Positions 1 to 10,348 of a DNA stretch of 64,000 nt are shown here, piece after piece (the first letter of the stretch is position 1; every line of letters begins with the position of its first letter). The translations under genes were made by a program, and so were the position numbers. The notes beneath the pieces are model-generated. The model worked only from the letters and a program-made list of their open reading frames with translations. It was not told the DNA's origin and searched no databases. This DNA comes from Okeania sp. SIO2B3 (GTDB taxonomy: Bacteria; Cyanobacteriota; Cyanobacteriia; Cyanobacteriales; Microcoleaceae): assembly GCF_010672525.1 (NCBI RefSeq), contig NZ_JAAHGH010000011.1, forward strand, positions 17,325 through 81,324, read 5' to 3'.

Positions 1-80
1 TGGACTTTCGGAAAAAAACTAATTAAAATAGGTATAGATATGATCAAAATTAGACTCAAAAGACGAACAAATTAACCCAA
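1..80 (+). promoter_or_regulatory. Upstream region of first HstK-type kinase, duplicated
   Basis: These 80 bases precede the kinase start and recur without a visible change at 5502-5581 in front of the second kinase copy, at an offset of exactly 5501 bases. The segment is A-rich and contains a TATGAT that could be a -10 element, but I see no convincing -35 box and no strong Shine-Dalgarno sequence. It probably carries the promoter and leader. The identity points to recent duplication or gene conversion. Confidence 0.5.
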
Positions 81-3000
81 ATGATAGAGACAAAAACAGT
101 TAAAGTCGCTAATTATCAAACCCTTGAACTCATCCACCAAAGCGAACGTACCCTAGTCTATCGCGGTATGAATTTGGAGAACGGGCAACCCGTAGTGATA
201 AAATTGATGGGTAACGAATATCCTTCCTTTAACGAATTAGTTCAGTTTAGAAATCAATACGCCATTGCCAAAAATCTAGACATTCCCAGTATTGTCAAGC
301 CATACTCGCTGTTGCGTTACAACAATGGCTACGCTCTCATCATGGAAGACATAGGAGCCATCTCCCTAGCAGAATATCAGCGTCAATTCTCTGTATCCGT
401 TGAACAATTTTGGGCAATTGCTCTATCTATAGCAGAAATTCTGCACCATCTCCATCAAAATTACATTATTCATAAAGATATCAAACCAGCAAATATATTA
501 ATTCATCCAGAAACAAAACAAGTAAAATTAATCGATTTTAGTATCTCATCATTACTGCCGAAAGAACGAACAAGTTTGCAAACCCCCAATGTCTTAGAAG
601 GAACTCTAGCTTATCTTTCCCCAGAACAAACTGGAAGGATGAATAGAGGCATAGACTATCGCAGCGATTTTTATTCTCTAGGAGTAACATTTTACGAACT
701 CTTAACAGGAAAACTCCCCTTTGAAAGTGAAGACCCTTTGGAACTGGTCCACGCACACATTGCCAAAACTCCTCCCACAATTCCTGAAACCCAAGTACCT
801 ATACCCTTAGCAAATATAGTGTTGAAATTGATGGCTAAAAATGCAGAACAACGCTATCAGAGCGCCCTGGGACTCAAGTACGACTTGGAAAAATGTCGGG
901 TTGAATATCAACAAACCGGGAAAATAGAGCAGTTTGTATTGGGAGAAAGGGATTTATGCGATCGCTTCCTGATTCCAGAAAAACTCTATGGAAGGGAAAA
1001 AGAAGTCCAAACTCTTCTGGATGCTTTCGAGCTAGTGGCACAAGGACAAACAGAAATGATGCTGGTAGCGGGATATTCGGGTATAGGGAAAACCGCAGTT
1101 GTTAACGAGGTTCACAAACCAATCACCAGACAAAAAGGATACTTTATCACAGGAAAATTCGACCAATTCAATCGCAACATTCCCTTTTCTGCCTTCGTCA
1201 TCGCCTTCCGAGATTTAATGGGGCAATTACTGGGAGAATCTGATATTGAATTGCAAAAGTGGAAAGGAAAAATCCTAGAAGCAGTGGGAGAAAATGGACA
1301 AGTTCTGATTGATGTCATTCCCGAACTCCAACACATCATTGGAAAACAGCCCCCTGTCCCCGAACTTTCTGGTAATGCAGCCCAAAACCGCTTTAACCTT
1401 TTGTTTGAGAAATTTATCGCCGTTTTCACAAGCATTGAGCATCCCTTAACACTGTTTCTTGATGACTTGCAATGGGCGGATTCAGCATCGCTAAACTTGC
1501 TAAAAGTTCTGATGGGAGGAACTCGGACAGGATATTTGCTGCTGCTGGGAGCATATAGAGATAACGAAGTATTCCCCGGACATCCATTGATGTTAAACTT
1601 GGCAGAATTAGAGAAACAAAACGCAACGATTTCGACCATTACTCTGGCTCCCTTGTCTGTTAATCATATCAATCAATTGGTGGCCGAAACTCTCAGTTGT
1701 TCGGTAGAATTAGCTACACCTTTAACGGATTTAGTCTATCAAAAGACGAAAGGGAATCCCTTCTTTACAACTCAATTCTTAAAAGGATTGCATGAGGATG
1801 AGTTAATTACTTTTAATCAAAATTTAGGATATTGGGAATGCGATTTAGTGAAGGTGCGAGAAGCAGCTCTCACCGATGATGTAGTGGAATTTATGGCGGG
1901 ACGGTTGTATAAGTTACCCGATGCCACCCAAGAAGTGTTGAAATTAGCTGCTTGTATTGGTAATCAATTTGATTTAGAGACTTTAGCCATTATCTGTGAA
2001 ACTCCTAGCGAAGAAGTAGCAGCTAATCTTTGGAACGCCCTGCAAAGTCGTCTGATTTTACCCCAGAGCGAAGCCTACAAGTTTTTCCAAGGGATGGAAT
2101 ATGAAGGTCAAATTCAGAGTGTTTCAGTGAGTTATCACTTTTTGCACGACCGCGTTCAACAGGCTGCCTATTCTTTAATTCAGAACGATAGCAAGCAAAT
2201 GACCCATCTGAACATTGGGCGTTTGTTATTACAGACAATTTCTCCAGGGGAACAGGAACAAAATCTCTTCAAAATCGTCAATCAGTTGAATATGGGGATT
2301 TCCCTAATTGAGCAACCGAGGGAACAAGAAGAACTGGCACAATTGAATTTAGTGGCTGCACGGAAAGCCAAATCTTCTGCTGCCTACAATGCTGCTGCAA
2401 GCTACTTAAATATAGCAATTGAACTGCTGCATACTGAGATGATTTCTGCTGAACCATGGCAAACTCATTATGAATTGATGCTGCCATTGCATAATTTACT
2501 GGCTGAAGTCAGCTATCTCAACGGCGAGTATGAAGCATCACAGCAACAGACACAAACAGTTATTGATAATGCTAAAGATATCCTAGAACAGGTTAAAGCC
2601 TACGAAATCAGGATTTCACTGTCAGTAGCACAAGGTCAGTGTCTGATGGCTTTGGATGTGGGGTTAGAAATCTTGAGTTTGCTCAATGTTTCCCTCGACG
2701 ATGCTCCCTTACCAGATATCGATATCGATCGCCTTTACATTTTACCTGCAATTACCAGTCCCCAAATCATTGCAGCTTTAAGTATTCTCAGTAAATTATG
2801 GGCACCTGCCTTTATTGCCAATCCCCAGTTGGTACCGTCGATCATTTTAACGATGCTTAACCTGTCTGTAAGATATGGTAACTCAGCAACAGCAGCATTT
2901 GCCTATGCACTTTACGGGATGCTGCTCTGTGCCAAAATGACGGATATTGAATTGGGCTACCGCTTTGGGCAACTGGCACTGCATACCCTCGAACGGTATG

Positions 3001-5393
3001 AAGATGCCGAGCTGACCTGCAAAGTCAATCAACTATTCCATGCCTTTATTCGCAACTGGAAAGAGCCAGCACGCGATCGCGTTTGGGATCTGGCTGATAA
3101 CGTATTAACAGGCTTAGAAAATGGTGAAATTGAGTTTGCTTGTTATTCTGCGATTAACTATTGCGATAACCTTTGCTTAATAGGTGAATCCCTAACCGTT
3201 ATTCATCAAAAACAAACCTACTACATTGAGCTGATCGAGAGTCTCAAGCAAGAATTTCAATACTTTGCTGCCGCAATCTGGGGACAGTTCGTGGAAAACT
3301 TAATGGGTATGGCTGTTGAGCCAACACAGCTTTTGGGACAAAGGTTTGACGAATCTGCACAAATTCCCAAACTTCAAGAGACCGGAGCAATTACTTCTTT
3401 GTTCTTTGTCTATACCACTAAAACTATTCTCAATTATTTGTTTAACGATTACGAACAAGCCCTGATTCATTCCCAGTCGGCGATTAATTACGAAAAAGGT
3501 GGAGAGGGAATGTTACCTATTACTCAGATTCCCCTGTATCGGGCATTAGTATTATTAGCTCTTTACCCCACTGCTGACCCTCAAAGGCAGACTCAAATCT
3601 TAGATGAGGTGGAAACTCATCAACAACGTCTAGAATTATGGGCAAATCACGCCCCGGAAAATTTTCAGCATAAACTAGATTTGGTAGCTGCGGAAAAGGC
3701 CAGAGTTCTGAGTCATCGAGAGGAAGCAATAGAGTTATACGATCGCGCCATTGCGGGAGCCAAAGAAAACGAATATATTCAAGAAGAAGCCATCGCCAAC
3801 GAACTTGCAGCTAAATTTTATCTCGACTGGGGTAAAGAAAAATATGCAGCCCTTCATATGCAAGAAGCCTATTATTGTTACGCTCAGTGGGGAGCTAAAG
3901 CCAAAACCCAGGACTTAGAACAACGCTATCGGCAACTGTTAACCCCCATTCTCCAGCGTTCCACCACAGAATTGACCGCCAAGAGTACCTTTACCAAAGG
4001 TAACACGAACACCACCAACATTACTGATGGAGTCGGAATCTTAGATTTCGCAACTTTAATGAAAGCCTCCCGCTCCTTATCGCGAGATATGGAAAGCGAT
4101 GGCATCATTGCTAATTTAATGCAGATTATTTTAGAAAATGCGGGAGCTGAAACCGTAGCCTTGATGATATTTAACGATGATATATTAATCTTAGAAGCAC
4201 AAATTATCAACGGAGAAATTGACCAAAAAGACTCCATCCCAGTAGAGGAAACGAACCAAGTTCCCTTAGAAATCGTTAATACAGTCAAACGCACCCAAAT
4301 GCCTGTGATTTTAGACGATGCTCGCCAAGAAACACGATATCAAGGAGACCCTTATATTGAAGACCATCAAACTCGTTCTCTACTATGTTTGCCTTTGCAA
4401 GACCGGGGCCAACTCCGAGGCATCCTTTACCTCGAAAACAATCAATGTACTGGTGCTTTTACCGAAGAGCGAGTGGAAGTTCTCTGTTTACTTTGTGCCC
4501 AAGCAGCAATTACTCTAGAAAATGCTCGCCTCTACGAACAAGCGCGTCAAGCTCTAAAACTGGAACGGGAACTCCACGAACTGCAACGCACCCAAATCCA
4601 ATTGATTCAAAGTGAAAAAATGTTTAGTTTGGGTCAAATGGTAGCAGGAATTGCCCACGAAATTAACAATCCTGTTAGTTTTATTCATGGCAATATTACC
4701 CATGCCAACACATATATGGAAGAAGTGCTGGAATTACTCGCTCTTTATCAAAGCCACTATCCTCAGCCGCACCAGGAAATTGAAGAGGCAATGGAGGAGA
4801 TGGATTTAGAATTTCTGCGTTCTGACTTTGAAAAACTGTTAAAGTCTATGGGAAATGGGAGCGAGCGCATCAAAAATATTGTGACATCCCTACGAACTTT
4901 TGCTCGTCTGGATGAGTCAAAATTCAAGCGTGTAGATTTACATAAAGGGATTGAAAGTACTTTAACGATTTTACAAAATAGGTTGCAAAAACAGGAAAAA
5001 CGAGCAGAAATTCAAGTAGTTAAAAACTATGGAGAATTACCTTTAGTGGAATGTTATGCCGGACAATTAAACCAAGTGTTTCTGAATATACTGAATAATG
5101 CCATTGATGCTTTGGAAGAATGTGAGGCTCAAGATTATCTAACTATTCGCATTGGCACGGAAGCGGATGGAAAACAAGTGAAAATTACGATAGCTGACAA
5201 TGGAGTGGGAATGAGTGAACAAACGCAAAAGCAACTTTTCGATCCTTTTTTTACCACAAAAGAAGTAGGCAAAGGGACGGGATTGGGGTTAGCGATCGCC
5301 CATCAAATTGTCACAGAAAAACATGGTGGTATGATTAGCTGTAATTCAAAAGTTGGGCAAGGTACAATTTTTACAATTATGATTCCTAGATAA
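81..5393 (+). CDS. HstK-type multidomain Ser/Thr kinase - AAA ATPase - GAF - histidine kinase
   Basis: This 1770-residue cytoplasmic signalling protein starts with a eukaryotic-type kinase domain (about residues 10-270). It has the catalytic-loop motif HKDIKPAN at 131-138 and DFS instead of the usual DFG at 152-154. An AAA/NACHT-like ATPase follows, with Walker A GYSGIGKT at 331-338 and an FLDDLQWAD Walker B region near 460. Then come a long helical TPR-like region, a GAF domain (about 1320-1495), a histidine kinase dimerisation helix with IAHEINNP (His1526) and a HATPase with DNGVGM and GKGTGLGLA near the C terminus. The layout is that of the cyanobacterial HstK family, which couples Ser/Thr and His kinase modules. 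There are no membrane segments. The signal sensed cannot be read from sequence. A related copy follows immediately downstream. Confidence 0.93.
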   Translation: MIETKTVKVANYQTLELIHQSERTLVYRGMNLENGQPVVIKLMGNEYPSFNELVQFRNQYAIAKNLDIPSIVKPYSLLRYNNGYALIMEDIGAISLAEYQRQFSVSVEQFWAIALSIAEILHHLHQNYIIHKDIKPANILIHPETKQVKLIDFSISSLLPKERTSLQTPNVLEGTLAYLSPEQTGRMNRGIDYRSDFYSLGVTFYELLTGKLPFESEDPLELVHAHIAKTPPTIPETQVPIPLANIVLKLMAKNAEQRYQSALGLKYDLEKCRVEYQQTGKIEQFVLGERDLCDRFLIPEKLYGREKEVQTLLDAFELVAQGQTEMMLVAGYSGIGKTAVVNEVHKPITRQKGYFITGKFDQFNRNIPFSAFVIAFRDLMGQLLGESDIELQKWKGKILEAVGENGQVLIDVIPELQHIIGKQPPVPELSGNAAQNRFNLLFEKFIAVFTSIEHPLTLFLDDLQWADSASLNLLKVLMGGTRTGYLLLLGAYRDNEVFPGHPLMLNLAELEKQNATISTITLAPLSVNHINQLVAETLSCSVELATPLTDLVYQKTKGNPFFTTQFLKGLHEDELITFNQNLGYWECDLVKVREAALTDDVVEFMAGRLYKLPDATQEVLKLAACIGNQFDLETLAIICETPSEEVAANLWNALQSRLILPQSEAYKFFQGMEYEGQIQSVSVSYHFLHDRVQQAAYSLIQNDSKQMTHLNIGRLLLQTISPGEQEQNLFKIVNQLNMGISLIEQPREQEELAQLNLVAARKAKSSAAYNAAASYLNIAIELLHTEMISAEPWQTHYELMLPLHNLLAEVSYLNGEYEASQQQTQTVIDNAKDILEQVKAYEIRISLSVAQGQCLMALDVGLEILSLLNVSLDDAPLPDIDIDRLYILPAITSPQIIAALSILSKLWAPAFIANPQLVPSIILTMLNLSVRYGNSATAAFAYALYGMLLCAKMTDIELGYRFGQLALHTLERYEDAELTCKVNQLFHAFIRNWKEPARDRVWDLADNVLTGLENGEIEFACYSAINYCDNLCLIGESLTVIHQKQTYYIELIESLKQEFQYFAAAIWGQFVENLMGMAVEPTQLLGQRFDESAQIPKLQETGAITSLFFVYTTKTILNYLFNDYEQALIHSQSAINYEKGGEGMLPITQIPLYRALVLLALYPTADPQRQTQILDEVETHQQRLELWANHAPENFQHKLDLVAAEKARVLSHREEAIELYDRAIAGAKENEYIQEEAIANELAAKFYLDWGKEKYAALHMQEAYYCYAQWGAKAKTQDLEQRYRQLLTPILQRSTTELTAKSTFTKGNTNTTNITDGVGILDFATLMKASRSLSRDMESDGIIANLMQIILENAGAETVALMIFNDDILILEAQIINGEIDQKDSIPVEETNQVPLEIVNTVKRTQMPVILDDARQETRYQGDPYIEDHQTRSLLCLPLQDRGQLRGILYLENNQCTGAFTEERVEVLCLLCAQAAITLENARLYEQARQALKLERELHELQRTQIQLIQSEKMFSLGQMVAGIAHEINNPVSFIHGNITHANTYMEEVLELLALYQSHYPQPHQEIEEAMEEMDLEFLRSDFEKLLKSMGNGSERIKNIVTSLRTFARLDESKFKRVDLHKGIESTLTILQNRLQKQEKRAEIQVVKNYGELPLVECYAGQLNQVFLNILNNAIDALEECEAQDYLTIRIGTEADGKQVKITIADNGVGMSEQTQKQLFDPFFTTKEVGKGTGLGLAIAHQIVTEKHGGMISCNSKVGQGTIFTIMIPR

Positions 5394-5581
5394 AATCTGG
5401 TTTTCCTGGAAACTGACTATAACTATCTTTACTTTTGGGGAGCGATCGCAATTCATTGATTTTGGGGAGATATCTGAGTATTTTCGGAGATGTCTAATAG
5501 CTGGACTTTCGGAAAAAAACTAATTAAAATAGGTATAGATATGATCAAAATTAGACTCAAAAGACGAACAAATTAACCCAA
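5394..5581 (+). repeat. Spacer with duplicated kinase upstream region
   Basis: This spacer between the tandem kinase copies holds a GCGATCGC octamer and GGGGAG-rich sequence. From 5502 to 5581 it is an exact copy of window bases 1-80. It marks the left junction of the duplicated unit, which then continues nearly identically into the gene for several hundred bases. Confidence 0.75.
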
Positions 5582-7114
5582 ATGATAGAGACAAAAACAG
5601 TTAAAGTCGCTAATTATCAAACCCTTGAACTCATCCACCAAAGCGAACGTACCCTAGTCTATCGCGGTATGAATTTGGAGAACGGGCAACCCGTAGTGAT
5701 AAAATTGATGGGTAACGAATATCCTTCCTTTAACGAATTAGTTCAGTTTAGAAATCAATACGCCATTGCCAAAAATCTAGACATTCCCAGTATTGTCAAG
5801 CCATACTCGCTGTTGCGTTACAACAATGGCTACGCTCTCATCATGGAAGACATAGGAGCCATCTCCCTAGCAGAATATCAGCGTCAATTCTCTGTATCCG
5901 TTGAACAATTTTGGGCAATTGCTCTATCTATAGCAGAAATTCTGCACCATCTCCATCAAAATTACATTATTCATAAAGATATCAAACCAGCAAATATATT
6001 AATTCATCCAGAAACAAAACAAGTAAAATTAATCGATTTTAGTATCTCATCGTTACTGCCCAAAGAACGAACAAGTTTGCAAACTCCTAATGTCTTAGAA
6101 GGAACTCTAGCTTATATTTCCCCAGAACAAACTGGAAGGATGAATAGAGGGATAGACTATCGCAGCGATTTTTACTCTCTAGGAGTAACCTTTTATGAAC
6201 TGTTGACAGGAAAACTCCCCTTTGAAAGTGAAGACCCACTGGAACTGGTTCACGCACACATTGTCAAAACCCCTCCTCTGATTTGTGATGTCCAAGTCCC
6301 GAAACTCTTAGCCGATATTGTTATGAAATTGATGGCCAAAAATGCTGAACAACGCTATCAGAGCGCCCTTGGACTCAAGCACGACTTGGAAAAATGTTGG
6401 GTTGAATATGAAGAAACGGGAAAAATTGAGCCGTTTGTATTGGGAGAAAGGGATTTATGCGATCGCTTCCTGATTCCAGAAAAACTCTATGGCAGGGAAA
6501 AAGAAGTACAAACTTTGCTTGATGCCTTTGAAAGAGTAGCAGCAGGACAAACAGAAATGATGCTAGTAGCCGGATTTTCTGGTATCGGAAAAACGGCAGT
6601 TGTTAACGAGGTTCACAAACCCATTACCAGACAAAAAGGGTACTTTATCAAAGGCAAATTCGACCAGCTCAATCGCAACATACCCTTCTCTGCCTTTGTC
6701 CAAGCCTTTCGAGACTTGATGGGGCAATTACTGGGAGAGTCCGATGCCCAATTGCAAGAGTGGAAAGCAAAAATTCTAGAAGCATTAGGAGAAAATGGAC
6801 AAATTCTCATTGAAGTCATTCCTGAACTCCAAAGCATCATCGGACAGCAGCCCCCTGTCTCCGAACTATCTGGCAGTGCTGCCCAGAACCGCTTTAACCT
6901 TCTGTTTGAGAAGTTTATTGTCGTCTTCACAACAATTGAGCATCCTTTAACCCTCTTTCTCGATGACTTGCAATGGGCAGATTCAGCATCGTTAAACTTG
7001 CTGAAAGTGCTGATGGGGGAGAATCAAACGGGATATTTGCTGCTGTTAGGAGCCTATAGAGATAACGAAGTCTTCCCCGCTCATCCCTCGATACCATCAA
7101 ACTTTATGAAGTAA
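5582..7114 (+). CDS. HstK-type kinase copy 2, N-terminal fragment (kinase and part of AAA)
   Basis: These 510 residues are nearly identical to residues 1-260 of the upstream kinase and then diverge moderately. The fragment holds the complete kinase domain (HKDIKPAN, DFS) and the AAA Walker A and B motifs, and tracks copy 1 up to YRDNEVFP. It then reads about ten unrelated residues to a stop. In the +1-shifted frame the sequence from about 7087 resumes a region that matches copy 1 only from about residue 835. About 330 residues (the end of the AAA domain and the start of the TPR-like region) are therefore missing, and the frame is broken. It could be a decaying gene, or a split gene that still makes a kinase-only protein with its own intact start and leader. 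Confidence 0.85.
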   Translation: MIETKTVKVANYQTLELIHQSERTLVYRGMNLENGQPVVIKLMGNEYPSFNELVQFRNQYAIAKNLDIPSIVKPYSLLRYNNGYALIMEDIGAISLAEYQRQFSVSVEQFWAIALSIAEILHHLHQNYIIHKDIKPANILIHPETKQVKLIDFSISSLLPKERTSLQTPNVLEGTLAYISPEQTGRMNRGIDYRSDFYSLGVTFYELLTGKLPFESEDPLELVHAHIVKTPPLICDVQVPKLLADIVMKLMAKNAEQRYQSALGLKHDLEKCWVEYEETGKIEPFVLGERDLCDRFLIPEKLYGREKEVQTLLDAFERVAAGQTEMMLVAGFSGIGKTAVVNEVHKPITRQKGYFIKGKFDQLNRNIPFSAFVQAFRDLMGQLLGESDAQLQEWKAKILEALGENGQILIEVIPELQSIIGQQPPVSELSGSAAQNRFNLLFEKFIVVFTTIEHPLTLFLDDLQWADSASLNLLKVLMGENQTGYLLLLGAYRDNEVFPAHPSIPSNFMK

Positions 7115-7167
7115 AAATTCAGGCATTAGAAGCTCAAACTCGCTTTCAGGAAGCCCTTGATACTGCC

Positions 7168-9975
7168 ATGATTATTTTGGAAAAACTGGGAATTCGTCAG
7201 TTTCCTAAAGAGCCAGATGACTCAGATATCGAGCTTTGGTTGAATGATGTCAAAGCAAATTTAGGCGATCGCCATCCAACTAGTTTAGTAGAACTACCTG
7301 CAATGAGCGAGCCGAATATGCTGGCAGCCATGAGACTTATGTTCTACGTGGTTCCTACTGCTTACAAATACAAACCAGCGTTGATGGTATTAATTGGGTT
7401 TGCAGAAGTCAATTTATCTCTCCAGTATGGCAACTCGCCTGTTTCTACTTATGCTTATTCTCTTCAAGGGCTTGTTTTATGCAACACTTTCGGTGAAATC
7501 GAAAAAGGATATCAATTTGGTCAATTGGCACTTCAACTTGACCAACAAAGTAATCCAATTGCTTACGGTCGAGCATTTTACGTAGTGTATAGTATGATTA
7601 ACTATTACAAAGAGCCTTTAGAAAATAGCCTTAAAGCTCTAAAAAAAGCCTACACAATCTGCCTAGAAGCGGGAGATCTTGAATTTGCTGGGTACGCCCT
7701 TGCATTTTACTCATTTTATAGTTATCTCAGCGGTACGGAATTATCTGGACTGGCACAAGAAATGTCTGCCAATAGCAAAGCCTTAGAACGAATAAAAAGG
7801 GAGACTCCTAAAAACTGGATCGATATATATCATCAGATAGTTGATAATTTGTTGGCTCGCTCTCAAAATCCTTGTGCGATAGTCGGTGCAGCTTATGATG
7901 AAGAAAAAATGCTGCCGCTTCACAAGCAAGCCAACGATTTAACAACACAGGGGTACTTTTACATTCCTCGAGTATTTCTTTGCTATTTATTTCAAGATTG
8001 GCAGGGGGCATCTGAGAGTTTGGAAAATGCAGAGAACTGCTTGGGAGGTGCTGCTGGAACGCCATTGGTGACCCTTTTTTATTTGTACCAATCTCTGGTG
8101 TTGTTAGCTGAATTTGCCTTGCAATCGGAAAGCGAATGTCAAGAGAGACTCGAAAAAATTATAGCCAATCAGAAGATATTGAAAAATGCTGCAATTCATG
8201 CCCCAACCAATTATTTGCACAAATTGCATTTGGTTGAGGCAGAAATATATCGGGTGTTAGGCGATAAAATGGAAGCAATAGAAATGTACGATCGCGCTAT
8301 TGTCGGAGCAAAAGAAAACGAATACATCCAAGAAGAAGCCCTCGCCAACGAACTCGCAGCTAAATTTTATCTTAACTGGGGTAAAGAAAAAATAGCGTGT
8401 ACCTATATGCAAGAAGCCTATTCTTGTTACGCTCAGTGGGGAGCAAAAGCGAAAACCGACGACCTCGAAAAACGCTATCCACAACTGCTATCTCCCATCC
8501 TCCAACGACAACAATTGAGAGGCACTGCTAAAAGCAAGATAACTACTCTCACCAAAAGAACGGTTTCCAGCACCAGTAGCTCCAGCGGAGAATTATTAAA
8601 TTTAGCCTCCCTCATGAAAGCATCCCGCAGCCTTTCCCAAGAAATCGACCTTGATCGCAGCATTGCCAACTTCATAAAAATCATTGCAGAAAACGCCGGA
8701 GCCGAAGCCCTTGCACTCATGCTCTTTCAAGAAGATACTCTCATGCTTACAGCCTACGGGGCGGGAGAGCAAATGTCTGTAATGAGCATTCCGGTTGAGA
8801 AAACTAACAGTGTGCCTTTAACCCTCATCAATCAAGTAAAAAACACTCGCCAGCACCTTGTCTTAGATGATGCCAAACAAGCCAATGAGTATGCCAGAGA
8901 TGCCTACATCCAAAAACATCAACCCCAGTCCATCCTATGTATGCCTTTAATTGACCGAGGTCAACTCATCGGCATTCTCTACTTAGAAAACAATCAAACC
9001 AGTGGTGCCTTCAGCAGCGACCGCATTGAAATTTTGAATTTGCTCTGTTCCCAAGCTGCCATAGCGCTGCAAAATGCCCAATTATATGACAAAGAACAAC
9101 TTGCACGGAACGATTTACAACAAGCCTTAACAGATTTACAACAGGCACAATTGCAATTAGTTCAAAGTGAGAAAATGGCAACATTGGGCAATCTGGTCGC
9201 CGGAGTCGCCCACGAAATTAATAATCCTGTTGGCTTTATCGGTGGCAATGTGGATGCAGCCCAAGAACATTTGCAAGATTTGCTATCAATCCTTGCTCTC
9301 TATGAAGAAAACACATCTCCTCCCAAAGAAATTGCCGAAGAAATTGAAGACCTGGAACCAGATTTTATTGCTGAAGATTTCCCGAAACTGATAGCATCAA
9401 TGGAAGAGGGATGCAATATCATTCGTAATATCAGTACATCTCTGCGGACATTTTCCCGCACCGATACCGCCAGCAAAACCGAGTTTAATCTGCACGATGG
9501 GATAGATAGCACCTTATTAATCTTAAAATACCGCCTGAAAGCGAACGAGCAAAGACCTGCCATTGAAATTGTGAAAAAATATGCTGATATTCCCGTAGTC
9601 AAATGCTATCCAGGGCAACTCAATCAAGTGTTTATGAATTTATTGGCGAATGCAATCGATGCTTTAGATGAAAGCAATCAAGGAAAAACATTTGCCGAGA
9701 TAGAAAAACAACCAAATCAGATTACCATTGAAACGGAATTAAGCGGAGATAATAAGCAGATTATCGTCCGAATTGCTGATAATGGAACTGGGATGCCAGA
9801 AGAGGTGAAAGCCAAACTATTCGAGCAAGGATTTACCACCAAAGGAGTGGGTAAAGGAACTGGCTTGGGGATGGCGATCGCCCATCAAATTGTCACAGAA
9901 AAACATGGTGGTCAGATTAGCTGTAATTCAAAAGTTGGGGAAGGTACAATTTTTACGATCGTGATTCCTAGATAA
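7168..9975 (+). CDS. HstK-type kinase copy 2, C-terminal fragment (TPR-like - GAF - histidine kinase)
   Basis: These 935 residues are the out-of-frame continuation of the preceding fragment. The open frame extends upstream to about 7087, so the ATG at 7168 lies inside what was once continuous coding sequence. I see no Shine-Dalgarno sequence deciding this start. The fragment has a helical TPR-like region (1-450), a GAF domain (about 475-645), a dimerisation helix with VAHEINNP (His682) and a HATPase (DNGTGM, GKGTGLGMA) at the C terminus. The ending closely matches copy 1. It may be a pseudogene part, or a stand-alone sensor histidine kinase if translated. Restoring the frame between 7085 and 7168 would join it to the fragment upstream. 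Confidence 0.85.
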   Translation: MIILEKLGIRQFPKEPDDSDIELWLNDVKANLGDRHPTSLVELPAMSEPNMLAAMRLMFYVVPTAYKYKPALMVLIGFAEVNLSLQYGNSPVSTYAYSLQGLVLCNTFGEIEKGYQFGQLALQLDQQSNPIAYGRAFYVVYSMINYYKEPLENSLKALKKAYTICLEAGDLEFAGYALAFYSFYSYLSGTELSGLAQEMSANSKALERIKRETPKNWIDIYHQIVDNLLARSQNPCAIVGAAYDEEKMLPLHKQANDLTTQGYFYIPRVFLCYLFQDWQGASESLENAENCLGGAAGTPLVTLFYLYQSLVLLAEFALQSESECQERLEKIIANQKILKNAAIHAPTNYLHKLHLVEAEIYRVLGDKMEAIEMYDRAIVGAKENEYIQEEALANELAAKFYLNWGKEKIACTYMQEAYSCYAQWGAKAKTDDLEKRYPQLLSPILQRQQLRGTAKSKITTLTKRTVSSTSSSSGELLNLASLMKASRSLSQEIDLDRSIANFIKIIAENAGAEALALMLFQEDTLMLTAYGAGEQMSVMSIPVEKTNSVPLTLINQVKNTRQHLVLDDAKQANEYARDAYIQKHQPQSILCMPLIDRGQLIGILYLENNQTSGAFSSDRIEILNLLCSQAAIALQNAQLYDKEQLARNDLQQALTDLQQAQLQLVQSEKMATLGNLVAGVAHEINNPVGFIGGNVDAAQEHLQDLLSILALYEENTSPPKEIAEEIEDLEPDFIAEDFPKLIASMEEGCNIIRNISTSLRTFSRTDTASKTEFNLHDGIDSTLLILKYRLKANEQRPAIEIVKKYADIPVVKCYPGQLNQVFMNLLANAIDALDESNQGKTFAEIEKQPNQITIETELSGDNKQIIVRIADNGTGMPEEVKAKLFEQGFTTKGVGKGTGLGMAIAHQIVTEKHGGQISCNSKVGEGTIFTIVIPR

Positions 9976-9999
9976 AATATCGTGATTCCTAGATAAAAT
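9958..9999 (+). repeat. 21-bp tandem duplication across kinase stop codon
   Basis: A 21-base unit beginning ATCGTGATTCCTAGATAA occurs twice in direct tandem. The first unit holds the last codons and stop of the kinase fragment, and the second repeats them as untranslated sequence. It is probably a replication-slippage event. Confidence 0.8.
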
Positions 10000-10348
10000 A
10001 TGACCTTCTTTATGGAAGTAAATATATTTATAGTTTTAGGGAATAGAGAGTAGGGGAAGTTTTAAGGAATAGGGAGTAGGGAAGATGGAGAGATAAGTAT
10101 AGAGAATAAGGAACAGTTCAACAATTAATAATTAATAATTAATTACCTCTCCTTTAAAAGAAGAGGATTGACTCAAATGTGGCGGGCAAAATACCTACAC
10201 CACACAAGTTTTATTATTAGTGTTTATAGCGCTACGCGCAATTCAAAAGTCAAAAGTCATATCTGACTGAGTTTGACAATTTATAAATGTCCTAACCTAA
10301 ATCCGTATTGCTATATACCTCATATACCTACAATCAATTCAAGGAATA
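10000..10348. other. Intergenic region with A/T-rich repeats
   Basis: No gene is visible. It contains iterations of GGGAATAGGGAGTAGG type (10040-10090). A stretch of ATTAATA repeats followed by CTCTCCTTTAAAAGAAGAG (10119-10170) resembles one end of the longer dispersed repeat at 11480-11790. The last 100 bases presumably hold the promoter of the next gene. Confidence 0.5.
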
